Of a stretch of 24,711 nucleotides of DNA, positions 8,452 to 16,451 are shown piece after piece. A model generated the notes under the pieces. It searched no databases. It was not told the DNA's origin and saw nothing but the letters and a program-made list of their open reading frames with translations. The position numbers and the translations under genes were made by a program. The first letter of the stretch is position 1; the number at the start of each line of letters is the position of its first letter. This DNA is from Clostridia bacterium (GTDB lineage Bacteria; Bacillota_A; Clostridia; Oscillospirales; CAG-272), in contig JAFTDQ010000140.1 of assembly GCA_017454075.1 (NCBI GenBank), positions 1 to 24,711 on the forward strand. Reading direction: 5' to 3'.

Positions 8452-9642
8452 TCAGAGCGACTCGCCTTCTTCGTCATCAAGCATCCTGTCGGAAGGCGGT
8501 GAATAGCGGTTTCCCTTTATTATGAACTGCGCGCGGGCCTCGTCCGAGACAATGTCATAGATCGCCCCTCCGTACGGGGCGCGTCCGAAATAGTTTCCGG
8601 TCACCTCGACCCTTCCGCCCTCTGTTCCGTGTTCGGTGTGCCAGAGAAAAACGTGATGGCCCATCGGCTGAGGCCATATCTCGGAGCGGCGCGGAGGTGT
8701 CTCGTCCTGAAGCGAAAACCCGACGCCGGCGTCAAGACAGATATTATCCGAGAATACCGCTCCCCTCGGAACGAGGCCCCTCGCCTCGTAAGCGGCCATG
8801 CCGTATTTTTTGAAGACATTCCCGCGGCATATGAGATTTTCGGGAACTCTGCCCCTGTCATCCGGTCCCTGATGGGTATAGCAGGAATCATAAATCTCAA
8901 AACAGCGGCAGCCCTCCATCGTCACGTCCCTTGCCCCGTCCCACAGTTCGAAGGCGTTCCCGAAACGTATCTTCCGCTCCCTGTTCCACACGCAGCCGCC
9001 TATAAACGAAAAGTCGCAGTTTCTCATCGTTATCCCGACGGCGCTCGTCGCCGCAAAACCGTGCACTCCGCTGTTTATAAAGGCAAGATCGGAAAACTCC
9101 ACGTAGGCGCGCGCGGACGCCATACGACGGTTTCCGTACAGAGAACACTCTATGCTGCCGAAAACACGCCCGGGATTGCCCTCGGAATACAGGAAAAGAT
9201 CGCAGGCGCCGCCGCGTTTTCTCCGTTCCGTGTTGCCTATACCGGTGTAATGCCATTTTCCCGGGGAATCGAGACCGTCGGGTTCCCACGCAAGTACTCC
9301 GCAGGACCTTCCGCCGTCAAAAATGAGGTTGCACGCCTCGCTCTCAAGGTCCGCCGCGCATTTCCACACGTTGCGGCGGGTCTCGATCCACAGGTCGGGG
9401 GAGGAAAGATCTTTCGAGCCGCAGAAGACCGGCTTTTTCCCTTCGCCGTACGCTCCGAAGCGGATGACGGCGTCCTTTTCCCCGTCGGGAGGGAGAAGCG
9501 AATCGCGGAAAAAACTCCCCCGACGGAAAAGCACGGTATCGCCGGGACGTATGCAAAGATCGCGCCATGACGAAACCGCGTCGGAGGGCGACAGCCCGGA
9601 GCGCTTTTCGCCCTTATTGTCAGAATCAACGTAATAAATCAT
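8452..9642 (-). CDS. Right-handed parallel beta-helix protein without signal peptide
   Basis: 396 residues from the ATG at 9642, which has GGGAGGGA at 9646-9653; the in-frame ATG at 9681 lies inside the preceding gene and has no such site. The N-terminus (MIYYVDSDNKG, then PGDTVLFRRGSFFRDS) is the opening typical of pectate-lyase-like or PbH1 beta-helices. Regular strands such as VEFSDLAFINS, GITMRNCDFSFIGG and DVTMEGCRCFEIY supply the coils. Such folds usually cleave or bind polysaccharides, but there is no recognisable catalytic motif and, unusually, no export signal. Its start overlaps the zinc phospholipase-like gene by 17 bp, so the two are probably co-translated. The exact family was not identified. 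Confidence 0.75.
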   Translation of the reverse strand: MIYYVDSDNKGEKRSGLSPSDAVSSWRDLCIRPGDTVLFRRGSFFRDSLLPPDGEKDAVIRFGAYGEGKKPVFCGSKDLSSPDLWIETRRNVWKCAADLESEACNLIFDGGRSCGVLAWEPDGLDSPGKWHYTGIGNTERRKRGGACDLFLYSEGNPGRVFGSIECSLYGNRRMASARAYVEFSDLAFINSGVHGFAATSAVGITMRNCDFSFIGGCVWNRERKIRFGNAFELWDGARDVTMEGCRCFEIYDSCYTHQGPDDRGRVPENLICRGNVFKKYGMAAYEARGLVPRGAVFSDNICLDAGVGFSLQDETPPRRSEIWPQPMGHHVFLWHTEHGTEGGRVEVTGNYFGRAPYGGAIYDIVSDEARAQFIIKGNRYSPPSDRMLDDEEGESL

Positions 9643-10327
9643 CCGTCCCTCCCGGTCGGCGCAGCGTTCCGATCTTTTCAAGTATTATACCGGCCGCTTC
9701 ATTTACAAAAGTATCGGCGCGCCCCGGGGTGAGATATCTGTATTCCCTGTGGAGGTCGCCGTGTTCGTTTCCGCGGTAGAATCCGCAGATATAACGTCTC
9801 CTTTTTTCAAACGCGTCCGCGTCGAACATTTCCATATACACGTTTTCAAATCCGACCGCGTTTTCGTAAACGGAGAATGCCCGGAAACCGGGGTGTTCTT
9901 CAAGATAAAGAAAGTCGAGATCGTACCAGTCGTCCTTTGCTTCGCGGATGAGCTTTTCCCTGTCATCCTCGTATTCTTTCGGAAAATCAATTTTGAGAGA
10001 CGGGATGATCTTGTCTATCCACAGAACGTCCGTCAGAAGATGAGCGTAATATCCGAGGAAAAACGAAAACTCCCCGGGCCCGTACCCGTTTAGGGTTTTT
10101 TCATCGAGATATATTTCGCGGAAACGTTCCGCGTCGATAAAAGTCCTGTCGTCCGGGCGAGTTTTAAAGTGCGTCAGCGTCTTCGGAGGACGGAACTCGG
10201 ACCAGTCTTCGTTCGGTACTCCGCTGTCCGGCGCGATATTACCGACGACAAAGGCCGTTTCGTCGAGGTTTTCAATTCGCGGCGCGAGCTTGTCCGCAAC
10301 ACGCAGATGAATCATCCAGGACGCCAT
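9626..10327 (-). CDS. Zinc-dependent phospholipase C-like protein
   Basis: 233 residues from the ATG at 10327, with AAAGGGG at 10334-10340. The longer frame from 10417 would begin at the -35 box, so it is rejected. MASWMIHLRVADKL, FVVGNIAPDSG, LTHFKT and FFLGYYAHLLTDVLW carry the His and Asp residues arranged as in the zinc-dependent phospholipase C / S1-P1 nuclease fold (Pfam Zn_dep_PLPC). No signal peptide is present, as in many cytoplasmic Firmicutes members with unknown substrate. It is first in a two-gene unit with the leaderless beta-helix protein. Confidence 0.8.
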   Translation of the reverse strand: MASWMIHLRVADKLAPRIENLDETAFVVGNIAPDSGVPNEDWSEFRPPKTLTHFKTRPDDRTFIDAERFREIYLDEKTLNGYGPGEFSFFLGYYAHLLTDVLWIDKIIPSLKIDFPKEYEDDREKLIREAKDDWYDLDFLYLEEHPGFRAFSVYENAVGFENVYMEMFDADAFEKRRRYICGFYRGNEHGDLHREYRYLTPGRADTFVNEAAGIILEKIGTLRRPGGTDDLLR

Positions 10328-10388
10328 GTCGTTCCCCTTTCCAATATCCTTCCGCGCCGGTTCCGGTGCTTTTTCGGGCGCTGAGTTA

Positions 10389-10417
10389 ATATTATCATGT
10401 CGGGCGGAATATGTCAA
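10389..10417 (-). promoter_or_regulatory. Promoter for the Zn-PLC / beta-helix unit
   Basis: Minus strand: perfect TTGACA (10412-10417), 17-bp spacer and TAATAT (10389-10394), with TGA directly before the -10. It lies 61 bp upstream of the start at 10327 and supports that start choice. Confidence 0.8.
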
Positions 10418-10450
10418 GTGCCGCGAGGCGTTTTAGGGCGCATGAAAAGC

Positions 10451-10499
10451 AAAACGCCGCCGCGCGGCGCTCATGGATCGCGCGGCGCGGCGGCGTTTT
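10451..10499 (-). terminator. Long GC-rich bidirectional terminator after the NAGPA gene
   Basis: AAAACGCCGCCGCGC (10451-10465) pairs perfectly with GCGCGGCGGCGTTTT (10485-10499) around a 19-nt loop, nine bases beyond the stop at 10509. A and T tracts flank both sides. Confidence 0.85.
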
Positions 10500-10508
10500 T
10501 ATTTCGGT

Positions 10509-11939
10509 TCAGGAGGCTTTTTTCACGAAGAAAAGGGTGTTGACGACCTTGCGGTCTTTCTCGCACGGCTTATTGGCAAGTATGAAATCGCCCGTTGACT
10601 CGTCTTTAATGAAGAGATTCGTCGACCCGCCGCCGTCGAGATTGATGGCGTTGTAAGCTCCGAGAGAGACGAAAATGACACTCAGGTCAAGAAGCGTCGC
10701 CCCGTCGGAATATCCCGCCTGTCTTCCGTCCACGGCAAGGAAGATCATCGTCCCGTCCTTTTTAACGCCGAAGGCGGTGCGCGGGTGGTGAACGGTACAG
10801 AAAGGATCCCCGGTGCTTTCGTTGTTGACGATTTTTCCGTCCTTCAGTACGAGATATCGCCCGCCGCAGGCGAACTTTATCTTATCCGCCTGGTTCTCAA
10901 ACTTCGTTACGTTCGAATTGTTCGAAAATCTGTAGCTTCCGTCGTTAAACAGGGCAAATCCCTGATATCCGACGGTGTCCGTATAAAGCGTCTGCCCTCC
11001 GAGGATCGTTGTCCCGTTCGGCATTCCGGAAACGGTCGCTCCGAAGAGATCCGCGTTGATCGAGGCGATTATGTCGTAGCCGAGAACGTCCCGGGCGGTC
11101 TTCGTCTGCTCGCGGACCGAGGCGAGTCCGTTCAGCTGTCCCGTTGATCCGGGAAGTCCCATTTCAAGCGTAACGGAATCCGGCGAGGCGATCACTGCGC
11201 AGGCGACGTGCTTTACCCCGTCCCTGTCCTCATAATTAAGAACGGAAAGGGTGACCCCTTCGCAGATCTGCCTGTCTTCACGGCTTTTCAGAGAAAATCC
11301 GAGCACGAAGGAAAGCAGAGTTTCCTCATCGTAAAGCAGTTTGTCGCTATAAGAGTCTTTATACGTATAACCGCACACCGTGCATTCATGCTCTGTGTAT
11401 CCCTTGGCCGTAGTCGTCGGCGGAACGACGGTATCGGTGAACACGTGACCCTTTGCGGGTATCGTTTTCTGTTCCTCGATCACCTCGCCGCATTCCGGAC
11501 AGATCATCCCGGCGGTCAGCCCCGGCTCGGTGCACGTCGGCTCGGAAGAAGGACCCGGGACCGGAGTGTGAATATGGACCGTCGTTTCGACGTCCGTCGT
11601 GACATCGTCTTCCGCAGTCACGATAAGCCCGGTATCGTTCGACACGGATTCGTCTTCGGACGTTATATCCTGAGCGGTATCGTCGGACGTGACGTCATCC
11701 GACGACGGTAAATACGAGGTTTCCTCCGAAGTCCCCGGCACGTCCGTGCTGAGCTCGGATGATGATTCCGGCTCATTACTCCCGTCAGGAGTCCGTTCCG
11801 TCGTTTCCCCGACTCCGGATCCGTCCGGCGCCGAAGTGCCCTGCCCGGATGTGAATCCGTTCGGTCTTCCCTCGTTCATACAGCCGAACGTCGCGAAGAC
11901 CATTACGGAGACAAGTATAGCGGATATAAATCTTTTCAT
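10509..11939 (-). CDS. Phosphodiester glycosidase (NAGPA family) lipoprotein
   Basis: 476 residues from the ATG at 11939; AGGA at 11947-11950 and the promoter at 11973-12001 exclude the longer frame from 12065. The lipoprotein signal is MKRFISAILVSVMVFATFGC, with Cys20 the lipidated residue. A disordered Ser/Thr/Asp/Glu linker of about 100 residues follows. Next is a small Cys module (CPECGEV, later GHVFTD and HECTVCGYTYKDSY), like the zinc-binding-looking repeats of clostridial surface proteins. The C-terminal catalytic domain has SINADLFG, HPRTAFGV, VDGRQAGYS and NLDGGGSTN, the hallmark of phosphodiester glycosidase/NAGPA (DUF2233) enzymes that hydrolyse sugar-1-phosphodiester bonds. It is monocistronic and likely acts on the cell surface. 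Confidence 0.88.
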   Translation of the reverse strand: MKRFISAILVSVMVFATFGCMNEGRPNGFTSGQGTSAPDGSGVGETTERTPDGSNEPESSSELSTDVPGTSEETSYLPSSDDVTSDDTAQDITSEDESVSNDTGLIVTAEDDVTTDVETTVHIHTPVPGPSSEPTCTEPGLTAGMICPECGEVIEEQKTIPAKGHVFTDTVVPPTTTAKGYTEHECTVCGYTYKDSYSDKLLYDEETLLSFVLGFSLKSREDRQICEGVTLSVLNYEDRDGVKHVACAVIASPDSVTLEMGLPGSTGQLNGLASVREQTKTARDVLGYDIIASINADLFGATVSGMPNGTTILGGQTLYTDTVGYQGFALFNDGSYRFSNNSNVTKFENQADKIKFACGGRYLVLKDGKIVNNESTGDPFCTVHHPRTAFGVKKDGTMIFLAVDGRQAGYSDGATLLDLSVIFVSLGAYNAINLDGGGSTNLFIKDESTGDFILANKPCEKDRKVVNTLFFVKKAS

Positions 11940-11972
11940 GTCTGAATCCTGTTTCGGTTTATTTGCAGACAG

Positions 11973-12001
11973 ATTATACCAAACAATTTCCTGTTTGTCA
12001 A
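11973..12001 (-). promoter_or_regulatory. Consensus promoter for the NAGPA gene
   Basis: Minus strand: perfect TTGACA (11996-12001), 17-bp spacer and perfect TATAAT (11973-11978), 34 bp before the start. It is the strongest-looking promoter in the window. Confidence 0.88.
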
Positions 12002-12002
12002 C

Positions 12003-12024
12003 GAAAAAAAAGAATGCGCATTCT
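12003..12024 (-). terminator. Possible weak terminator downstream of the AraC operon
   Basis: On the minus strand AGAAT-GCGC-ATTCT is followed by a run of T residues, directly before the -35 box at 11996-12001. The stem is short and AT-rich, so efficiency is doubtful. Confidence 0.4.
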
Positions 12025-12061
12025 ATATTTTTCGGGGCTCGTCCGACCCGCTTTTTTCTCA

Positions 12062-12096
12062 GCAAACGCCTTCATCCCGCTTTATTCACATTATTT
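12062..12096 (+). repeat. 35-bp dispersed repeat, copy 1
   Basis: Matches 23956-23990 in 32 of 35 positions and in the same orientation; the core CCCGCTTTATTCACATTATT is identical. It is intergenic, just beyond the truncated end of the esterase fragment. On the minus strand both copies contain a short frame reading MKAFA (ATG here, TTG in copy 2), probably coincidental to the repeat. No terminal inverted repeats or transposase are nearby. Confidence 0.7.
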
Positions 12097-12106
12097 CGCA
12101 TTTTTT

Positions 12107-12406
12107 CTACGGTTCTTCCTTTCCAGCAATAACAGTAAGCTTCCTCGGGGCTATAAGACAGGAAAGATCCTCCATCTCAAACCATTCGGAGGCGTGAGGT
12201 ATATTGTTGCAGACGCAATGCAGTATGCTCATTATAGATGAACGGTACAAACATAAGGCGCATCCGGGGACGGCGTACTTTATACGCTCATCGCAGCAGG
12301 CTGCGTAAAATGACGCCGTGCCGCCGCCGGACGAACCCGTGGTCATTATTCTGTCGCTGTCTATTTCCGGAAAGCCGAGCTGCCCTATGTGAATTGCATC
12401 CGTTTT
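12107..12406 (-). pseudogene. Internal fragment of an alpha/beta-hydrolase (acetyl-esterase-like) gene
   Basis: Directly after the AraC stop, and in the same frame, the minus strand reads DAIHIGQLGFPEIDSDRI, then the nucleophile elbow TTGSSGGGTA, ACCDERIKYAVP, HCVCNN, EWFEMEDL and LIAPRKLTVIAGKEEP, ending at a stop at 12107. These are the central blocks of dienelactone-hydrolase/acetyl-xylan-esterase-like enzymes. The Ser of GSSGGG is kept. The N-terminal half, and the C-terminal part with the catalytic His, are missing. It is therefore a remnant left by deletion at both ends; the downstream break is ten bases from the 35-bp repeat. It may once have been a deacetylase of the neighbouring glycan locus. 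Confidence 0.75.
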
Positions 12407-13237
12407 TTATCTGCGTCCGGTCGGCGTCACGCCGTAAAGGCGCCTGTAAGCCCTTATATATGAGCCCGCGTCGCAGAATCCGCTCTCAAAAGCCGCCATC
12501 TCGACGGATGCGCCGCTTTTTCGAAGTATGTCGGCCTGCTTGATCCTTATCTTAAGAAGGTAATCGTGAAGCGAAAGTCCGAAATACTGCCTGAAACCCA
12601 TCATGAGCGTCGTTCGTCCTACCTTGAGCCTGTCGGCAATTTTCTGCGCCGTCACCTTTTCTTTGTAATTTTCGTTGATATATTTCATCGCCTCCACAAG
12701 GTATCGCGGAACGGCATCCGTGTCCGAGTCGCTTTTTTCCGCGATATCTCCCAGCGCCGAAACATAGTAAAGCAGGAGATAAAGTCTTCGCCTGTCGTCA
12801 ACATCGTCCGACAGCTGAGCAAGGATATGGCGGAAATTTTCGCAATCTTTTTCGTCGAGTTCGACGATCACGCCGCTTTTTTTGAAAACTCTGCGGAGGA
12901 CGGCCCATTCGTCAGGCAGGCGCGAAACAAATTCCTCGGTAAAAGATACGTTTATCCGTTTGTAATTCGTGTTCTGGTCCGGCACCATGAAATGCTGAAC
13001 GAACGGAGGTATCAAAACGACCTTTGGCTGCGATCCTTTGTATACGCAGTCCGAAAGACAGACCGTAATGTTTCCGGATTCTATAAAGCTGATTTCATAA
13101 TGAGAATGCATATGGAAACCGTTCATAACGATGTCATTGCCTTCCCTTATGTTTACAAAAATCTGACTCTCTTTACTTATCTCCGGGGCGTCAATATAAA
13201 GCTTGTCTATATCTCTTACGGAAATTCTGTCACTCAT
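12407..13237 (-). CDS. AraC family transcriptional regulator
   Basis: 276 residues; AAGGAG at 13245-13250 supports the ATG at 13237. The N-terminal half is a cupin-like sensor domain: FHMHSHYEISFIESGNIT and VVLIPPFVQHFM are the typical AraC-binding beta-barrel text. The C-terminal hundred residues hold two helix-turn-helix motifs (YKEKVTAQKIADRLKVGRTT and the SGFCDAGSYIRAYRRLYGVT block). It is the last gene of the minus-strand run, 34 bp after the PHP gene, and most plausibly responds to a sugar released by the locus and controls it. No operator was identified. Confidence 0.92.
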   Translation of the reverse strand: MSDRISVRDIDKLYIDAPEISKESQIFVNIREGNDIVMNGFHMHSHYEISFIESGNITVCLSDCVYKGSQPKVVLIPPFVQHFMVPDQNTNYKRINVSFTEEFVSRLPDEWAVLRRVFKKSGVIVELDEKDCENFRHILAQLSDDVDDRRRLYLLLYYVSALGDIAEKSDSDTDAVPRYLVEAMKYINENYKEKVTAQKIADRLKVGRTTLMMGFRQYFGLSLHDYLLKIRIKQADILRKSGASVEMAAFESGFCDAGSYIRAYRRLYGVTPTGRR

Positions 13238-13271
13238 AGCTCGACTCCTTGCCTCATCGGGTCTCTTGTCA

Positions 13272-14063
13272 TCATATAACGAATTTGTCTTTGTCTTCCA
13301 AGCCTAAAAGAGCTGAAATTTTAGTAAAATTATCCTTCATGTCCTTAAATACGTGAAGCGCGTGAGCGTCGCTCCCGAGATAAAACTTACAGCCCTCCTC
13401 TTTGGCAATTCTGTACGGCCGCAGATGTATCTCCACGTCATCGTCGTTTGTCTTAAGCCAGTTAAAGTTAAGCTCGATTCCGACGCCCCTCCGGGAGGCT
13501 TTTCTGAAGAGGCGGATATAATCTTCATCGGAAATAATCGAAAGAGCCTCCAGGTACCCTCTTCCGCCCATAATTCCGGTATCAGTCAGATGAGCCACAC
13601 CGACCTTGTAAAACGGCAGATCCTGCTCGAGCAGGCTGTCAAGCCTGCTGCACCAAAGCGCCGCCCTCTCCCTGACATCCTCGTCTCCGCGGCAGGTAAA
13701 GCCGCTCAGATGCAGATGATTCGTGGGAATCACGATAAAATCGAATTTACCGTAATTTTCCGGCGACAGACCTATTACGTTGTTTTTGTCCATGTCAGTC
13801 TCGCAGCCGAACAGAAATCTGACGTTCTCATCCTGCGGAAGGGGCAGAATCGAGCTGATCCAGGCGTAATTCTGTTTTTCATACCATGTGCCTTCAGCAC
13901 CGCGTACGGTCTCGTCCCAGAAATGATCGGTAACGCAGATAGTGTTAAACCCGTTTTTCACGGCGTATGCGAGAATGTTATCCGCGGTCTGCGTCACGCC
14001 TTCAGGGCCTGCGCATGGGGAAAGATATGAGTGGATGTGAAGATCGTGATCAACAAAAGCCAT
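13272..14063 (-). CDS. PHP domain phosphoesterase (histidinol-phosphatase-like)
   Basis: 263 residues. VDHDLHIHSYLSP at the N-terminus, CVTDHFWD, GCETDMD, NHLHLSGF, VGVAHLTDTG and YLGSDAHALHVF supply the His/Asp/Glu metal ligands of the PHP superfamily, phosphomonoesterases with a trinuclear metal site. The substrate is unknown; the histidinol-phosphatase-like label reflects only overall similarity. There is no signal peptide, so it is cytoplasmic. Its ATG follows the GH31 stop after a single base (TGA-A-ATG), a clear case of translational coupling, so it may dephosphorylate a metabolite of the same sugar pathway. Confidence 0.85.
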   Translation of the reverse strand: MAFVDHDLHIHSYLSPCAGPEGVTQTADNILAYAVKNGFNTICVTDHFWDETVRGAEGTWYEKQNYAWISSILPLPQDENVRFLFGCETDMDKNNVIGLSPENYGKFDFIVIPTNHLHLSGFTCRGDEDVRERAALWCSRLDSLLEQDLPFYKVGVAHLTDTGIMGGRGYLEALSIISDEDYIRLFRKASRRGVGIELNFNWLKTNDDDVEIHLRPYRIAKEEGCKFYLGSDAHALHVFKDMKDNFTKISALLGLEDKDKFVI

Positions 14064-14064
14064 T

Positions 14065-16380
14065 TCAATCGGATCCTTTCTTTTTGATAATGCGGTATCT
14101 GTGTCTGCGCCGGTATGATCCGACGCCGGAAAGCTCCTCAGAGACTGAACCGTCGGAATCTGAGTATTTTATCCTTATTCTGGTATAATCACCGTTTTCG
14201 TAGTCGTATCCGTCGCCAGCATCGTTATAGAGTTCAAATTCTCCGTCGCGGCCCGCATATATCCTGATCTCGCACTCCGCGTCCGGGTCCTCGTCAACGA
14301 ACTGCATCACGGGCATGACGGGAATAATGCTGCCCGCCCTGACGAAGAGCGGTATCCTGTCGATACGGTTTCCAACGCGTATGTACCGGCCGCCGTCATA
14401 GTATTTTTCGGAGTGGAAATCGTACCACCCTCCCTCGGGAAGATAAACGTCCGTATATCTGTCCTTGTTCGTGATTTCAACGGAATCCGGCAGATAATAC
14501 TCGGGATGCGTGACCGGGCATACGAGAAATTCGTGCCCGTAGATATATTCCCAATCGACCGCGCGTGCTGTCCTGTCGGACGGGAAAGCGAGCCCGAGCG
14601 CGGTGATCGGCATTGTGCCGTCAAACGTCACGTTTGCGCAGACAGAGTAGAAATACGCCGAAAGCATGTATCTGAGGCGGATTGTCTTTTCGATCGCATC
14701 CCTGAAGGACGTTCCGCGTTCTCCGAAACACCAGACCTCGCGGGGAGTATCGGTGCCGTGCGAACGCATCATAGGCGTAAAACCCGCGAACTGCAGCCAC
14801 CTTGTATAAAGCTCGCGGAATCCGGGATCGTCACAGCCTTTTTCATAATCGCCGTCTCCGAACCACTGGCGCCATTTTTTTACAAAAAAACCGCCGATGT
14901 CGCTGTTCCAGTATGCCTCTCCGCAGGCAATGTAGTTCTGAGCGATCCTGACCTGCCTGGCAAGGGCTTCCCACGTTGCGCTGACGTCGCCCGACCACAC
15001 GAAGGTGCCGTAGCGGTGCTGCCCCGGGTAACCGGAGCGCGTGAGATTGACAACTCTTTTTTTGCACCCCGTCGCTCTCTGATGCTCATAAATTCCCATG
15101 GAATGATACAGCGAGTACGCGTTTATCACCCCGTCGTCAAGATATTTTTTGAATTCATCAACGGACTTTTTCATCCTTTCTGGGAAAGGCGGACGCTCCG
15201 CTCCCTCCCAGACGGCGTCAAACGGTTCAGTGGAATCACACCACCATCCGTCGATGTTGTACCGGAAAATGCCGTCATATGCCTGCTTCCAGTACATATC
15301 CCGTCCGTCCGGCGAAAAAGCGTCGTAAGTGGAGTCGTCACCGAGCAGAAGTCCCGCCGCGCGGAACTCCTTCTGATTTTCCGAATCTCCGATCATATAC
15401 GGCCATATCGAAATCATCATACGGACATTCATGTTATGGAGATCGTCGGTCATTTTGCCGGGATCCGGGTACCTTTCACCGTCAAAGATCTTGTACCCCC
15501 ATAGGTCGTCGGGCCATGTGTACCAGTCCTGAACCACACAGTCAAGCGGAACGCCGATCTCACGGTATTTCCCGGCTATGCCGACAATCTCCTCCTGCGT
15601 TTTGTATCTTTCCTTTGACTGGATATATCCGACGGTCCATTTCGGAGGCAGCGGGGTAATCCCTGTCAGATGACGGTATCCGCGGCACACGTCGTCAAAT
15701 CCGTCTCCGCATATAAAGTAGTAATCCAGCGCGTCGACGGTATCGAAATAAAAATTGCCGTGCCTTCTGTCCGTCCCGTCGAAAATCATGAAGGAAAGGC
15801 AGTCGAAAAGGTACGCATAACCATTTGTCGAAACAATATACGGCAGGGAAATACGCATGTTTTCCTGATACAACGGCACATAGCGGCCTTTTAAAGAGGG
15901 ATAGCCTTCCTCATGACTGCCGAGCCCGTAGAGTTCCTCGTCTTCGGTAAAACGCAGCTTCAGCGAGCCGTGACAGGCTTTTCTCGAGAATTTTCTCTCG
16001 CTGTCGGTCGCCGTTATGCGTACCCCGTCGGCTGTTATACGCGTTTCCGTCTCCTTTATCTCATTGCGATAGATATCATATTCATCGAGCCCCTGTCCTG
16101 ATATTCGCGACAGGATCCCGTAATTTTCTCTTTCAAATTTTACGTCAAGCGTTTTTTTATCGACGACGGCTCTTGCGTCTCCGGCGCAAAAAACAAGCTC
16201 GTTTTCATTCTCGCATACTGTCGCCCCGGAATCAGGCGCAGCCGTGACAATGGCACTCGCCGCGTCCGGAAATGACGGGCCGGCCGCATAAGTGACTCTG
16301 ATAATTTTGTTCCCGTACGATACGAGCCTCAGACTCATGCCTTCAGAGGTAACGACAGTGCCTTTTACAGTGTTTTCCAT
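14065..16380 (-). CDS. GH31 family glycoside hydrolase, alpha-xylosidase-like
   Basis: 771 residues without a signal peptide, so probably cytoplasmic. ELYGLGSHEEG near residue 150 and LPPKWTVGYIQS near 245 are standard GH31 blocks. The nucleophile is Asp382 in DGWWCDSTEP; a W-x-D-x-TEP context is characteristic of the alpha-xylosidase branch rather than alpha-glucosidases. The acid/base is Asp465 in FVWSGDVSATWE. C-terminal beta domains include IPLFVRAGSIIPVMP. It would release alpha-linked xylose (as in xyloglucan oligosaccharides) or a similar sugar after import. Shine-Dalgarno is weak. It lies between the beta-helix lipoprotein and the PHP gene, to which it is coupled. Confidence 0.93.
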   Translation of the reverse strand: MENTVKGTVVTSEGMSLRLVSYGNKIIRVTYAAGPSFPDAASAIVTAAPDSGATVCENENELVFCAGDARAVVDKKTLDVKFERENYGILSRISGQGLDEYDIYRNEIKETETRITADGVRITATDSERKFSRKACHGSLKLRFTEDEELYGLGSHEEGYPSLKGRYVPLYQENMRISLPYIVSTNGYAYLFDCLSFMIFDGTDRRHGNFYFDTVDALDYYFICGDGFDDVCRGYRHLTGITPLPPKWTVGYIQSKERYKTQEEIVGIAGKYREIGVPLDCVVQDWYTWPDDLWGYKIFDGERYPDPGKMTDDLHNMNVRMMISIWPYMIGDSENQKEFRAAGLLLGDDSTYDAFSPDGRDMYWKQAYDGIFRYNIDGWWCDSTEPFDAVWEGAERPPFPERMKKSVDEFKKYLDDGVINAYSLYHSMGIYEHQRATGCKKRVVNLTRSGYPGQHRYGTFVWSGDVSATWEALARQVRIAQNYIACGEAYWNSDIGGFFVKKWRQWFGDGDYEKGCDDPGFRELYTRWLQFAGFTPMMRSHGTDTPREVWCFGERGTSFRDAIEKTIRLRYMLSAYFYSVCANVTFDGTMPITALGLAFPSDRTARAVDWEYIYGHEFLVCPVTHPEYYLPDSVEITNKDRYTDVYLPEGGWYDFHSEKYYDGGRYIRVGNRIDRIPLFVRAGSIIPVMPVMQFVDEDPDAECEIRIYAGRDGEFELYNDAGDGYDYENGDYTRIRIKYSDSDGSVSEELSGVGSYRRRHRYRIIKKKGSD

Positions 16381-16412
16381 AAAAAAGTCCGCAAATCTGA
16401 TTCATAACCGCA

Positions 16413-16442
16413 GTTTCGTCCGCCGGGCAAGGCGGACGAAAC
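16413..16442 (-). other. Intra-operon hairpin between the beta-helix and GH31 genes
   Basis: GTTTCGTCCGCC pairs perfectly with GGCGGACGAAAC (12-bp stem, 6-nt loop) ten bases after the beta-helix stop. There is no T-tract, so an RNA-stabilising or processing hairpin, or a partial attenuator, fits better than a full terminator. The arms resemble those at 22529-22564. Confidence 0.7.
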
Positions 16443-16451
16443 ACTTTAATG

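Noticed and set aside
8629..9570. Plus-strand open frame of 313 codons
   Set aside because: Antisense to the leaderless beta-helix gene, which has a better ribosome site and clear beta-helix text.
9642..9681. Longer N-terminus for the beta-helix protein
   Set aside because: The extension lies inside the upstream gene, while a strong GGGAGGGA site sits right before ATG 9642.
14413..15504. Plus-strand open frame of 363 codons
   Set aside because: Antisense to the GH31 gene, whose catalytic motifs are intact.
16381..16451. Rho-independent terminator splitting the operon
   Set aside because: The hairpin is perfect but has no T-tract, and no promoter was recognisable before the GH31 gene, so a full stop of transcription is not supported.
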